Shown: piece by piece, positions 8,451-17,571 of the stretch | How positions within the stretch are numbered: the stretch's first letter is position 1 | Layout of the letters: each line of letters begins with the position of its first letter | DNA from: Goniomonas avonlea | Lineage: Eukaryota; Cryptophyceae; Goniomonadida; Goniomonadaceae | Length of the DNA: 17,571 bases | Direction of reading: 5' to 3' | Assembly: GCA_003573635.1 (NCBI GenBank) | Contig: QUTJ01031761.1 | Location: forward strand, 1 to 17,571 | Made by a program: the position numbers and the translations under genes | The notes under the pieces: generated by a model | Database searches by the model: none | What the model was told of the DNA's origin: nothing | Seen by the model: only the letters and a program-made list of their open reading frames with translations

Positions 8451-9041
8451 TCAACTCCCCCCCCCCTCCAACTGCGCCAAAACCCGCCAATATCCCAAAA
8501 TGTTCCACCGAAACTCGAAATCCGAATTCCGCGACTGAAACGGAGAGCCCGGAGGTTAGCACAAGCCGGTGTACCAGGCTTTAACTCGGGCGGAAGCGAC
8601 TTGGCAGGTTGCCGACCTCCCAGAACCAGTCGGGGAGCGGGCGGGGGGAGGCACCCCGCCCCCACCAGTGCGACGAAAACACTGACAGCGTGTCGTCACG
8701 CACCGCCTGGTCCATGGGTGCGTGGTTGCCGTGGTACTCACCCCGGATGAAATCAATGTTTTCCAACAAGTTTGCTCTTCGGATGCTTGGGAGCACCTGC
8801 AGAGGGGCGTGAGCAATCTGTCGGTCCGGATAACTGCCCACGCGCTTGACACTGTAGTGTCACGATTTCTCTCGTCAAACTCCGGATCACTGCAGTCACT
8901 GGGCGCGCGTTACACTGCCATCTCGGGTCACTCTCACGCACTTGTCACCCTCGATGCCTCTCTCAAAGCTGTCCGGTCCCGTCTGGCTGGCTGGCTGCTG
9001 GCTGTCTGTCGGTCTAGTTGTTGTCAGTCTGCCTGTCCGTG

Positions 9042-9127
<86 letters not shown>

Positions 9128-10798
9128 TCTCTCTCTTCGCACAAACCAGAGGTCCCACAGAGGTGGCAGCAGGGGTGCAACGGTGGAGGAGACGGCCAGA
9201 CAACTTGGTCAGGGATACGCGCACCGAGCACCCGCTGGGCGCGCGTTCACACAGCCATCTCGAGTCACTCTCACACACTTGTCAATGCCCTTCTCGAAGC
9301 TGGCCATGTCTGTCTGCCTGTCTGTCTGTGTCTCTGTCTGTCTGTCTGAAGTCGCAAAAACTGCAAGTCCCACAGACATGGCAGGCGGAGAGAGGGTGCA
9401 AGGGAGACGGCCAGACAACTCGATCCGCGAGGCGACGTGAGAACAGCCATCAGGACGCAGTGAGAGACAGTCAGACCTTCCCCCCGTGATGCGATGCCGG
9501 ACAACCTCGACAGACGCCACACAGACAGTCAGACCTCGAACTCGCAGCCCTCGCAGTCCACTTTCAGAAATTTCACTTTGTCGATGTTGTGCCGCCGCAT
9601 GAAGTCAGGCATCGTGCTTGTTGTCACTGTATCTGTAGCGTGCTGCAATCAGAGCGTCAGCCGAAACGAAACTCAAAAGTTCCGGACGCCTGGTCTCAAA
9701 AATGGAACTGAGAAAACAGCGAGCTGGACTCCATGACCCCGATCAAATCTAGGTTTTTCGTCCCGGCGGAAAAGCCCCAAATCTGTCGGAATAATAAGCA
9801 CCTGTGTCTGGTGGCCGTCGAGCTCTTGGTCGGGCTCCACAGCAACCGCCAACGTGGAAAAGAGGTCATTGCACACAAACATCAGAGGGCGCCCATCATT
9901 GGTGATTGCCTCATTGAGGGCAACTACATTTGTCACGTTGTTCTCCTGGTTTCGGTGTCAGTACGTGCAACAGCCGGTGCTCTCTGATCCCGGCGCATAC
10001 CTTCAGATTGAGCAGCATCTTGTCGAAGGTTTGGGGCACAGGCTCCAACGCAAAAATTCGTGCTCGTGGCCACAAGCGAGACATCAAAATTGGGCTAAAG
10101 CCTGAGTTGGCGCCGATGTCAATGATGGTGTCACCTTCACCAAAGTCCATTTCGCGAAGACCGTAGGCATCGTCATCGACGACTTCAGCTTTGACAACTT
10201 CATGCTGATTTGCGCCAGCAACGTCGAATAGTGTCAGTTCGTGACCCCATGCAGTGAACGAACGGCTCGATAGCTACCATGGAAAAGGAGTGAGGGTTGC
10301 ACATCACAAAAGCACGGCAGGCGAGCACCTCCTCCGCAAGTGCAATGTTGTAATTGATCAACTCGCTCCGAGCAAAAATCTCGCCGTGATCTACAAGGCA
10401 CACGGATATAGTTTGCTTCCCGAGACCAGCTGGGCGGTATGGAAGAGACATGTGCCACTCGACGGTTGTTGCACTTGGTCGATTCACTCTGTCAGCCCCG
10501 GTGACCTCACCATTTTCACAGTAGCCGAATGAACCATTGAATGGGAGTGGTACTTGAACGTGCAACCTGAGTGGAAAACCTTTGTTCAGCTGTGTGGTCC
10601 CTTCACCCGGGATAATGATGTGCACTTTGTAGCCAGGAGCAGATGAGCCTCGGGCACTGGCACTGTTAGCGGACCGTGATCAAAAAGTTGGCAATGTTAC
10701 CAACAGGCCTGTGCAACACTGTCCTCCAACAATGAATCTTGCGCTCGCAAACAGAGCGGCACACAGCACAAAAGACACACCGCCAACCAAAAGCGCAT
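8451..10798 (-). CDS. FkbM-family methyltransferase with signal sequence, about 7 exons
   Basis: Minus-strand exons: 10798-10701, 10662-10329, 10273-10001, 9945-9802, 9642-9535, 8796-8704 (or -8683), 8534-8451; about 377 residues ending in TGA. The start MRFWLAVCLLCCVPLCLRAQ is a signal peptide or anchor, so the enzyme probably enters the secretory pathway. Residues about 40-144 form a region before the catalytic domain (YKVHIIIPGEG, VCLVDHGEIFARSELINYN). The SAM-dependent methyltransferase fold follows: GDTIIDIGANSGFSPILMSR (motif I, DIGAN at 196-200), FALEPVP with the acidic residue at 221, NVVALNEAITNDGR, and FLKVDCEGCEFE (308-319), matching the FkbM DVEGxE motif, then ENIDFIRGEYH. FkbM enzymes usually O-methylate sugars or natural products; the substrate here is unknown. 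Intron 1 would be only 38 nt. Exons 1-5 are phase-consistent and solid. A consensus GTGAGT inside GEYH is not used as donor because it would remove conserved sequence. The last two exon boundaries are uncertain. Confidence 0.85.
8900..9530. repeat. Repeat-rich intron of the FkbM gene, with (TC)n
   Basis: This 738-nt intron holds a (TC)n tract (about 9043-9136). A 215-bp-offset duplication has GTCCCACAGA and GACGGCCAGACAACT at 9152/9191 and again at 9367/9406. A block starting GGGCGCGCGTT lies at 8901 and 9237. ACAGTCAGACCT, next to the exon 5 donor (exon end 9535), is copied near 9466. The other introns of this gene are 38-159 nt. Confidence 0.85.
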
Positions 10799-10996
10799 CG
10801 GGGATTCGACGGGGAACAACCAATTTGTGTAGCGTGATTCGATACTAGTATAAACGAACGCACATATGCAAATTTTAACAGAAAAATTGTAATTAATTTT
10901 TGCTGGTTTTGTTTGTTTCGGACCCAACGGACTTCGGAGCAAGCCGAAAGGACCACGAAAGCAAGGCTGCCGACCCTCGCAGTGGGTTAGACCCAC
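10799..10996. promoter_or_regulatory. Divergent intergenic region between FkbM and the helical-protein gene
   Basis: 198 bp separate two outward-pointing start codons. It contains an AT-rich stretch (10863-10915) unlike the surrounding GC-rich DNA, including the near-palindrome AAAAATTGTAATTAATTTTT at 10882-10901. A shared promoter is an inference from spacing and composition. Confidence 0.5.
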
Positions 10997-13900
10997 ATGG
11001 GGACCTCGCACACGGCTGTCGAGCTTTTTAGACGCGTTTTGGCACCGTATGATTTTGACGGAATTCGATGGCATGAGACCGTTGCTGTCGGGAAAGGCAA
11101 GTGGCAGTTAGCCTCAGCGCATGCTGACATTTTCTGCAGCGTGGCATTACAGTGTGGTGACCGACACTGCATTCGTACTGGTGGAGATGGGTGGCAACCA
11201 CACTGTTTCGAGATATTTGCTGGAAAATGCTGTTTCGATTGAAGAAACAGCAGAGGAGGCGAACTTGGCAGATTCAGATGCAGCACTCCGAAGTCGCAAA
11301 ATATTTGTGGAGCTGTTTCCAACAGACCTGCCAGTGCAGGCAGAAATGCAGAGACAGCGTGATCTAAAAGGCGGGCCTGACTTTTTTGAAAACATCTTTT
11401 TGGAGTTCTTCACCTTCCAGGAGCGATCGATGGTGGTCTTTTTTCTGAGGCAGGCCTGGCGCAACAATCACATCGTGCGGAAGAAGCCCTGCTGTTTTGT
11501 CCAAGCTCACCCTCCGCCAACAGGCCAGACTTCTGAATCGCCCGTTGCGAATGGTGGCTGCGGGCAAGGAGGCGGTGAGGCTTCTGTGTGATCGAACGAG
11601 TGGCCACACCATCTAGATTCTCTGTCTCTCCCTCTCTCCCTCTCTGCGTGGCTGTGTGCGTGAGTATGCGTGTACGTGTCGTAATACCTCTCCCAAATGC
11701 AGGTCACCAGAGAATTCCATAAGCTGGAACAGGACGTATTATCCAGAATGCCAATTGGAAAGAAAATCAAGGTACTTGAAGAACTCAGCATTGCCACGGA
11801 TCGCTACAGGTGCGTGTTGAAGAAGCCAGCTGCAATTGCAAACTCTACTCGCCCAGGCTGGTCAAGCGGCTGCTCATGGAGTCCAGAATAAGCTGCCAGT
11901 ACATCATTGAGGAGTTGTCCAACTTTTCCAGGTTCTCGAACTCAGAATCAATTGGCCTAAGACTGCCACGTGACGAGGTACCCTTGAACGCCATCTCCAC
12001 TGTGATCTAAAGAGTAATTGCTTCACCTACACAGGCTTTGACGTTCGCTGGAATCATGGTGCAGATTTTCGAGCGCATGCTCTTCAACAGCGAATGCATT
12101 CGAGGCTGTGACCGGGTATGTCTATCCACTCTGTGAATTCTTTGCTCCCCACGGCGCATTGGCGCTGTTTGAGTTCCCTCAGCCCACTCTTTCAGTCTTC
12201 GGTGTTCGTGTGCGATGCCTGTTCGAGTGTTTGTGTGTCAATGTTTCGTACTTACTGAGGATGTGACGTCCACTCCTGTACGTTCTTGACGAGGAGAACA
12301 GGACTGCTCACACTCGTGTCTCCATTGCACTGAGTGCCTCGATTAACAACGAGGCATGCGCCTGGTGGTCGGTTGTGAACACTGAGTGACTGAAAGACGT
12401 TTAACCTCAGTCGAAACCATCCAAACCGCCCCGGCTTTGATTAGATACCAGAACGGCACTGAGAGCGGTTTTCAGGTTCGGTGCATGTTTGAAGTGGGCG
12501 ACCGTGATGCCTTGCAAACGGCCATCATCTCCGTCCTGATGCTGCCGCTGGTGAACCGAGAGGACTTTGGAGACCGCGCTCTGCAGGACAAGGCGTACGC
12601 CGTGATTGAGACGGTGAGCTTCCCACACACATACACCCATAGACACGCTCGCCTCGCCTGTACTCAATACGTCTTGGACACACACGCGCACACACGTATC
12701 CACTGCTGCGTTTGCTGTCGTCTGTCTGTGATGCCCGTCTTGCACTGTCCTGCACTGCTGCCACCGTTCAACGGTGCTTTCTGTTCACTATCTGCCTCTG
12801 GTCCAGCTGCCTATGCCTAAGTGCCTCTGTTTTACCACAGAGTCTGTTCGCCAGCTGCCCAGAGTGATGGTCCTCGAGCTTGATTACTCACAGCGGCTGT
12901 GGCAGTCTGTGGCGTGTCTCAACCATCTGCTCCAAGTCAACGTCGAGGCTGAACTCTCGCATGTCGTCAAGCCGCTCTTCGCCCAGCTCGTCACGGACAC
13001 GGTTTGCGAGGTACAGCGGCTGTGCTGACATCGCTTGAACCTGATTGGTGCAGGTTCCTTTGTGCGAAACGCATTGCTCTGCTTGTCCCCGCCTCGGACC
13101 CCGCCTGGATAGCGAAGCGCGTAGTCACAGAGGGCGATACAACTAGGATTTTAATGGGGATTGAGAGAGGGAGAGGGAGGGGGGGGGGGGAGAGAGAGAC
13201 AGATAGAGAGAGACACACACACGCACAGAGAGAGAGAGAGCAGATGCAGTATCTCTGGACAAGAAGAAAGGGGCGCGAAGGGGGTCTCCGTTAGATTTGG
13301 TTGCGCCATGCCCTTGAATTGCTTGAGAAACCCACTCCAGAGACTGTCGTGGTCACCAGCCAGTGACACAACCCTTGACAGGACGATTTGACCCGGAGGG
13401 TGTCCGACTGGCTCTTTTCCCTGATGCACCTCTTGTTCCAGGTCTGCCCCCCACCTCGTGTCTTTTTACCGCGGCGGTTGTGTTGAATTGGATGTTGACT
13501 GATCAAGCTGTGCTCACGCTCTGTTCACGAGCTCTTTGGCAAGCTCCCAGCCGTTAACGAGTTCATACGCAGAACCCAACGTCGGGCCGCACAGTGCACA
13601 TCTACTACCACGCGGTCCTGCTCCACCACCTCGTCATGAACTCGCCCGTTGTCCTCAACCACATGCTCAAGGACCACCAAGAGGAGCTCACGTCAGTACT
13701 GTTGCGCCCACACTCGCACACACGCAAGCCATCTCAGTGGCGAATGCTTTGTTTGCCACGCCAGCTTGCAGGAACATGATCACTCGTGGTCGTGTCGAAC
13801 GTGCGCTAACCAAGATGACACAGCTATGTCTTCAAAGACGACGCGATTCTTCTCTCATTGCGCGACCACACCCTCGGCCCCGTGTCGCTCAAGCTAATCG

Positions 13901-15667
13901 AGGAGTTCACCGACTACTGCTTTCTGCACCCGCGCACAGAGCTCCAGGACACGCTCGCGTCCGTTGCACCAACGCAGGTCGCTCCGCGCGCAAAACAGGT
14001 GACAGCGCCACGAGCACGATATTTTCCGCCTGCCGATATGACGAATGCTGCTCAGTATCGCGTGATACAGTCTTGCCCTGCCTTAAGACGGAACAACACA
14101 GGAGTATGTGACGCCGCTGGTTGTGATAACGCACACCGAGGAGGAGCAAGGCCCCCAGAACCGGCAGGCAGACCACCGACTCGACCACCGACTCGACCAC
14201 AGAATGGAGCACAGAATAGACCCGAGGATGGATCCCCGCATGTCGCTGCTGTTTGGCGAAGGAAGCGTGCTCGCTCGCAGACAAGTCGCGGCGCTCACTG
14301 TGCGGTGAGTTGCTGGGAACGCACAGCACAGCACAGCCCCTCTCTCGCGCGCGACCACACCAACGCATCTGCTCGCAACCCACTGGCATGCTGACACAAG
14401 AGTTCTTTCGTTGACGAGTTAGTATGTGAGCAGCTCACGACTCACACGTGACTTCACAGGACGAGTGGTGCGTTTGACACCTCATCCTCGCTGCGGACTT
14501 GGCAGGGACCTGGGACTGGTGACCACAATGCTGGTGTGTGTCCGAACACCATTCTCATTCGATACGCCAAACTGTAGTTGTGCTCCCATGATGCTGGCGT
14601 TCTCCCTCTCCCTCTTCTCTCTCTTCTCTCTCCCTCATTCCCCCCCTCCCCCCCTCCCCCTCGCCTCTCTCTCAGTGGACTCCTAAACTTTGGACCGGAG
14701 CTCCCGAGTCAAATATCTGAGTCTCGTCTTTGTTCTCACTTCTTAACATTGCTTCGTCTTTGTTCTCACTTCTTAACATTGCTTCGTGCAGACACCCGCG
14801 AGTCTGTGGATCCTCAACGCCGTTCATGGGGAGGGTCAGTCCGCATGCACCTTAACAGCAGTGCCGAGGTGCCTTATTTTTCTGTCTGGCGTGGGTTTTC
14901 TGGTGTGGGTTTTCAAGAAGACAAACGTCGTTCTCGGCGGGCTGTTTGTGTTGAGCGATCGGGTTGGTCTGAATCCGCCTTGTTACGAGGACGACAGCTT
15001 CAGAGTTCTGTGGCTGTTGCTCTGCCCTGTTGTATCACCCACTGCATCCTTGCTTCGCTTTGTCACACGAAATTGCAGGGCACTCCGTGGAGATCAGGTG
15101 GTCGCAAGAGCAAGGATCTCAGCAGGTGGGTCCAACGCACCTTACATTGCAGAAAAAATCCACAATGCTCGCCTGCTCGTTGCCCGTCTTGTGGCTCTAG
15201 GACACAATGCTCTGAATAACAATAACCTTATCAGTTTCCGGCGAGAAGACCCGTTTGCGTACGGCAGCAGGTCAGCACACGTGTCCCCGCTGCGTGGAGT
15301 GGACCCGTACGGTTCACGGCAATTCAATGCTGGTTCGCTTGCTTATCCTCGTCGGCTCGAGTCGGTGCTTGCACGATCTCCAGTTCGCTCTCCACCTACG
15401 CGCTGATTTGAGAGTCGGTACATGGTATGACCGATCTATCCTTGATTATTCGACAATCAGTTTGTCTCAAAAACTTTTGAGCACTTCAACCTTTTCCGAA
15501 CTTCTGCATCCAAGATCCAAGATCCGATGCCTTTCGGAGTCCGGTCAACTCCTCCCTTCTACCCTCTGTGGGCCAGTGTGGGCAGCCCTGTTCCAGGTCC
15601 CACGTCTATGATGTCGACTGGATCGACTTCGAGCGATCACTTTGACGCGTTGCGCGACACCTGGTGA
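10997..15667 (+). CDS. Unrecognised helical protein, about 693 residues, about 15 exons
   Basis: Exons: 10997-11096, 11140-11474, 11703-11809, 11857-11977, 12035-12115, 12476-12613, 12843-13010, 13382-13441, 13573-13691, 13824-13977, 14102-14304, 14460-14533, 14792-14834, 15079-15311, 15522-15667 (TGA). Phases agree at every junction. I do not recognise the family. The protein looks mostly alpha-helical, with stretches such as FFENIFLEFFTFQERSMVVF, LVKRLLMESRISCQYIIEEL, LTFAGIMVQIFERMLFN, RRVSDWLFSLMHLLFQ, VHIYYHAVLLHHLVMNSP and LGPVSLKLIEEFTDYCF, which would suit a HEAT-like scaffold (inference). No signal peptide or catalytic motif was seen. Exon 11 has a DHRLDHRLDHRMEHR repeat from a 12-bp duplication. 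The tail is rich in Ser, Thr and Pro. Intron 1 appears to be GC-AG. Exons 2-11 are well supported; exons 12-15 have alternative splice choices, and the 360-nt intron before exon 6 could hide a small exon. AATAAA follows at 15807. Confidence 0.65.
11097..11139 (+). other. Probable GC-AG intron
   Basis: The exon ends ...GGGAAAG and is followed by GCAAGT, the classic GC-donor consensus. The 43-nt intron ends TTTTCTGCAG. It is the only phase-correct join I found between the ATG exon and the long second exon; nearby GT dinucleotides give the wrong phase or lose the frame. Confidence 0.6.
13161..13245. repeat. (GA)n-rich tract in an intron of the helical-protein gene
   Basis: GAGAGAGGGAGAGGGAGG then G10, then GAGAGAGACAGATAGAGAGA and ACACAC-type repeats. 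It sits in the 371-nt intron 13011-13381, which otherwise shows no required exon: the flanking exons join in phase 0. Confidence 0.85.
14600..14683. repeat. CT/C-rich low-complexity tract, intron
   Basis: TCCCTCTCCCTCTTCTCTCT-type pyrimidine run with CCCCCTCCCCCCCTCCCCC. It lies in the intron before predicted exon 13 of the helical-protein gene. Confidence 0.85.
14724..14785. repeat. 30-bp tandem duplication of an acceptor region
   Basis: CGTCTTTGTTCTCACTTCTT, then AACATTGCTT, occurs twice with a 30-bp period, directly before the predicted acceptor GTGCAG at 14786-14791. Each copy holds a possible branch point (CTTAAC) and a polypyrimidine stretch. Confidence 0.9.
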
Positions 15668-15668
15668 T

Positions 15669-15731
15669 GTCGTTCTTGCGGCGACGCAACAACAACGACT
15701 GTCGTTCTTGCGGCGACGCAACAACAACGAT
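15669..15731. repeat. 32-bp tandem duplication just after the stop codon
   Basis: GTCGTTCTTGCGGCGACGCA, then ACAACAACGA, at 15669 and 15701. It begins one base after the predicted TGA (15665-15667) of the helical-protein gene, so it would lie in the 3' UTR. Confidence 0.9.
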
Positions 15732-15806
15732 AGCAACAATCCACGATGTACGTGATCGATCGCCTGAAACATTCACCTGGAGTGGTGACCACAAGTTACG
15801 ACCTGC

Positions 15807-15812
15807 AATAAA
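15807..15812 (+). terminator. Polyadenylation signal AATAAA
   Basis: Canonical hexamer about 140 nt after the predicted stop at 15667 and shortly before an A-run at 15825-15833. It supports the placement of the 3' end of the helical-protein gene. Confidence 0.6.
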
Positions 15813-15846
15813 TCATGAGTCGCACAAAAAAAAATGTTGAATCACT

Positions 15847-16073
15847 GTGAACCCATGCAGTCATTTTTCACACTCGCCGATGCCATCGCGATTCGCAATC
15901 ATGACATCGCGATTTAGGATGACCTGTCATCTGAGAACCAAACTGTGTTGGCACCATGCTGATGATAACCGGTGCCTTCAATGCCGAGCGGAGGAAATCG
16001 AAACCCGACGCGGCAGATTCAACATCGAGCTGATGTCGAAAATCAGCGGTTCTGGGCAATTTTGGCGGGTGAG
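15847..16073 (+). other. Possible 5' exon upstream of the small unrecognised gene
   Basis: An open frame including EEIETRRGRFNIELMSKISG runs into a consensus donor (GTGAGT at 16074). I could not join it in phase to the exon starting at 16179, so it may be a 5' UTR exon, an unrelated exon, or chance. Bases 15834-16178 hold nothing else I can support. Confidence 0.25.
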
Positions 16074-16178
16074 TTCGGTGACCCCTCATTATTTGTGACC
16101 GTTCAGCAAACACGGCACTTGGGTGTGGCTTGCCTCAAGTCTTGAGAGTTCGGGGCCCCGCCAGTCAGCTAGTGTCCG

Positions 16179-17089
16179 ATGGCCTTTTCGGGCATGCTGA
16201 AGGTGTGGTCCCGATGTTTAATGTCACAAGGCAGATGAACTTACAATCTTTGTTAGAGTTTCTCTTCTGGGCCTCCAGAACATGAACGGGCATTATGGTG
16301 AGAACTGACTTCGGTTGACTTGTCGTCTCTTTTGGATGTGTGTTTCGCCTATTGCCTGCATTATTCCATATCTCAACTGGATTGTCTGTTTTCTTCGACC
16401 GGATCCTTAGTTTTGTTGCAGGTGCAAAACCTCTTTCTCGTACAAGGGCAAACTGAAGACGGTGGATTGGTGCATCCTGGATAACTCCGACAAAGTGACC
16501 CAAAGGGTACGAGCTGCGTTCAGCATTCCAGAGAAAAAGCTTGTCTACTTCGAAGATCCAGAGACCAATGAGTTGGCCGACGTCGACGATAGTATTGCAG
16601 AGGGCAAGAGTCTGGTGGTCATGGTTGAACCACCAGACTTCACTTTCACAGAGTTTTTCAACCAGTTTCAGTGTATTCTTGGGAAGGATACAGGGCGTGC
16701 AGACAGGGATATCTGATTCACATCGTGTCCACGTTCTGTAGGTCGTCGATTCTAATTCCGGTATTTGTGTTCCCTCAATCATTGCTTGAAGTTCTTGGTG
16801 GAGGTGAAACGTTTTACAACAACAACAAAAAGGAGTGGTGCAGTTTGACCACCGGGATGGCATGGTCAGATGGATTTGAAAGGTTGGTATCTCGCGGTTC
16901 TGCTCAGATTCTGTCATGCTCAGATTCTTCAGGCGAATCGAGCAACACGAACCTTTGCAAGTTGAGTAAGCACGAACACCAACTATTCAATGGTGTCCGC
17001 AAGCTGTGTGCCTGTGGTGGAGTTGTGTTTGTGTCGGTGTGTGGGTCGGTGGCAGCTCCTGCGGTCAACATGAGAATGAACTTGTGTGA
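16179..17089 (+). CDS. Unrecognised protein, about 176 residues, 6 exons
   Basis: Exons: 16179-16202, 16257-16297, 16422-16670, 16742-16882, 16924-16965, 17056-17089 (TGA). All are GT-AG and phase-consistent. The central exon is the firm part: YKGKLKTVDWCILDNSDKV, RVRAAFSIPEKKLVYFEDPE, SIAEGKSLVVMVEPPDF. Its alternating strand-like pattern could be a small beta-rich or ubiquitin-like fold, though I recognise no family. It continues as FTEFFNQFQ, LLEVLGGGETFYNNNKKEW, MAWSDGFERFFRRIEQHEPL and ends SCGQHENELV. No signal peptide or membrane segment. The first ATG exon is short (MAFSGMLK) and the true start may be further upstream. An alternative last exon in another frame would give a Cys-rich end (CEDCTRC, CIMCERG); it needs a weak acceptor. 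Introns are 41-124 nt. Confidence 0.55.
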
Positions 17090-17534
17090 GGACTGCACGC
17101 GATGTCACGTACATGTGGATGAAAGCTCCGCCATGTGTATCATGTGCGAACGTGGCATGTCGAGTGCATTCAGGCAGGCCAGAAAGGTGGGAGGAGGCAC
17201 AAGGGGAGGGGTGGGGAGTGAGGAAATGGCCGGGGATATTCATATTCATGCATGCATATGATCTCCGAGTCGGCGTGATTGTGCGTACATTAAAAAGGTA
17301 CAGTCACACGGTGTCAGACTCCCCAGACGTTCTGAAGGACTAGCCTGAGAGGCTTGGGAGGGCTTTGCCTGGGCAGGTGTAAAAAGTCCAAGGTGTTATA
17401 AATCCGAGGGAGGTGGCGACTTTGTACACGCGCACACATAAACACTCACAGAGAGAGAGAGAGGATTCAAGCCATTCAGGAACCGCTGAGCGGCCACAGA
17501 CCCCATGAGGGCCTGCCTGAAGGCATAAGAGAGA

Positions 17535-17571
<37 letters not shown>
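17090..17571. other. Gene-free right end with (GA)n
   Basis: No supported gene on either strand. ATTAAA at 17289-17294 could be a polyadenylation signal for the gene ending at 17089. GA tracts occur at 17451-17463 and from about 17527 to the window end. The Cys-rich frame at 17086-17200 is discussed with the previous gene. Confidence 0.6.

Noticed and set aside
12265-12370. Possible extra exon (ENRTAHTRVSIALSASINN) in the intron before exon 6 of the helical-protein gene
   Set aside because: The frame is plausible, but no acceptor gives the required phase and it ends in a stop; exons 5 and 6 already join in phase 0 without it.
13508-13580. Frame LFGKLPAVNEFIRRTQ as an exon
   Set aside because: Joining it to the next exon would need an intron of about 14-20 nt; treating it as intron and using the acceptor at 13571-13572 restores phase with the strongly coding VHIYYHAVLL exon.
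14786-15406. A continuous 206-codon plus-strand frame
   Set aside because: Its middle part is hydrophobic and runs through a likely intron (14835-15078); only its right part is used as an exon, joined in phase to a different reading of 14792-14834.
16165-16917. A 250-codon open frame on the minus strand
   Set aside because: It lies opposite the phase-consistent plus-strand exons of the small gene, spans their introns, and its composition looks like a complement shadow; the plus-strand peptide is more protein-like.
17086-17200. RING or zinc-ribbon-like CxxC pattern
   Set aside because: Two CxxC pairs are visible but the reading requires a weak acceptor, and there is no full zinc-ligand set; kept only as an alternative 3' end.

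Overview
The window is nuclear DNA from a eukaryote. Every gene found is split by GT-AG introns, mostly 38-82 nt, and polypyrimidine/AG acceptors are easy to see. There is no operon structure and no rRNA, tRNA or CRISPR array. Stops are ordinary (TAG, TGA). The gene content is a Rag GTPase, an ARM-TIR-SAM protein and a secretory FkbM-type methyltransferase. With the compact introns and abundant TC/GA and minisatellite DNA, this suggests a unicellular protist, either a holozoan or an alga-like lineage; the sequence alone does not settle which. The window begins in a (TC)n tract and ends in a (GA)n tract, so its edges may be assembly breaks at simple repeats.

Layout: (1) 339-1471, minus: RagA/B-type GTPase, eight exons, C-terminus lost off the left edge. 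(2) 1685-7291, plus, divergent from RagA: ten exons that join in phase into a predicted 615-residue protein with armadillo repeats, a TIR domain and a C-terminal SAM-like domain. Its introns are long and full of tandem repeats. (3) 7292-8450: decayed copies of the last exon of that gene, then anonymous repeats and a poly-G run. (4) 8451-10798, minus: FkbM-family methyltransferase with an N-terminal signal sequence. (5) 10997-15667, plus, divergent from FkbM: an unrecognised helical protein of about 693 residues in about 15 exons, with an AATAAA downstream. (6) 16179-17089, plus: an unrecognised small protein of about 176 residues. (7) 17090-17571: no gene, ending in (GA)n.

The most striking observation concerns the ARM-TIR-SAM gene. 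Several of its introns, and the DNA after its stop codon, are made of tandem repeats whose unit is a copy of the adjacent exon edge with its splice site or stop codon. Acceptor copies fill introns 1 and 2, donor copies fill introns 3 and 4, and the final exon with its stop is copied downstream at an 84-bp period that keeps the frame. The neighbouring RagA gene has short, repeat-free introns. Smaller duplications of acceptor regions occur in the two plus-strand genes to the right. The ARM-TIR-SAM protein is probably a TIR NAD-hydrolase or signalling protein related in parts, but not in domain order, to SARM1. No functional link between the neighbouring genes can be shown; the two divergent pairs may share promoters.
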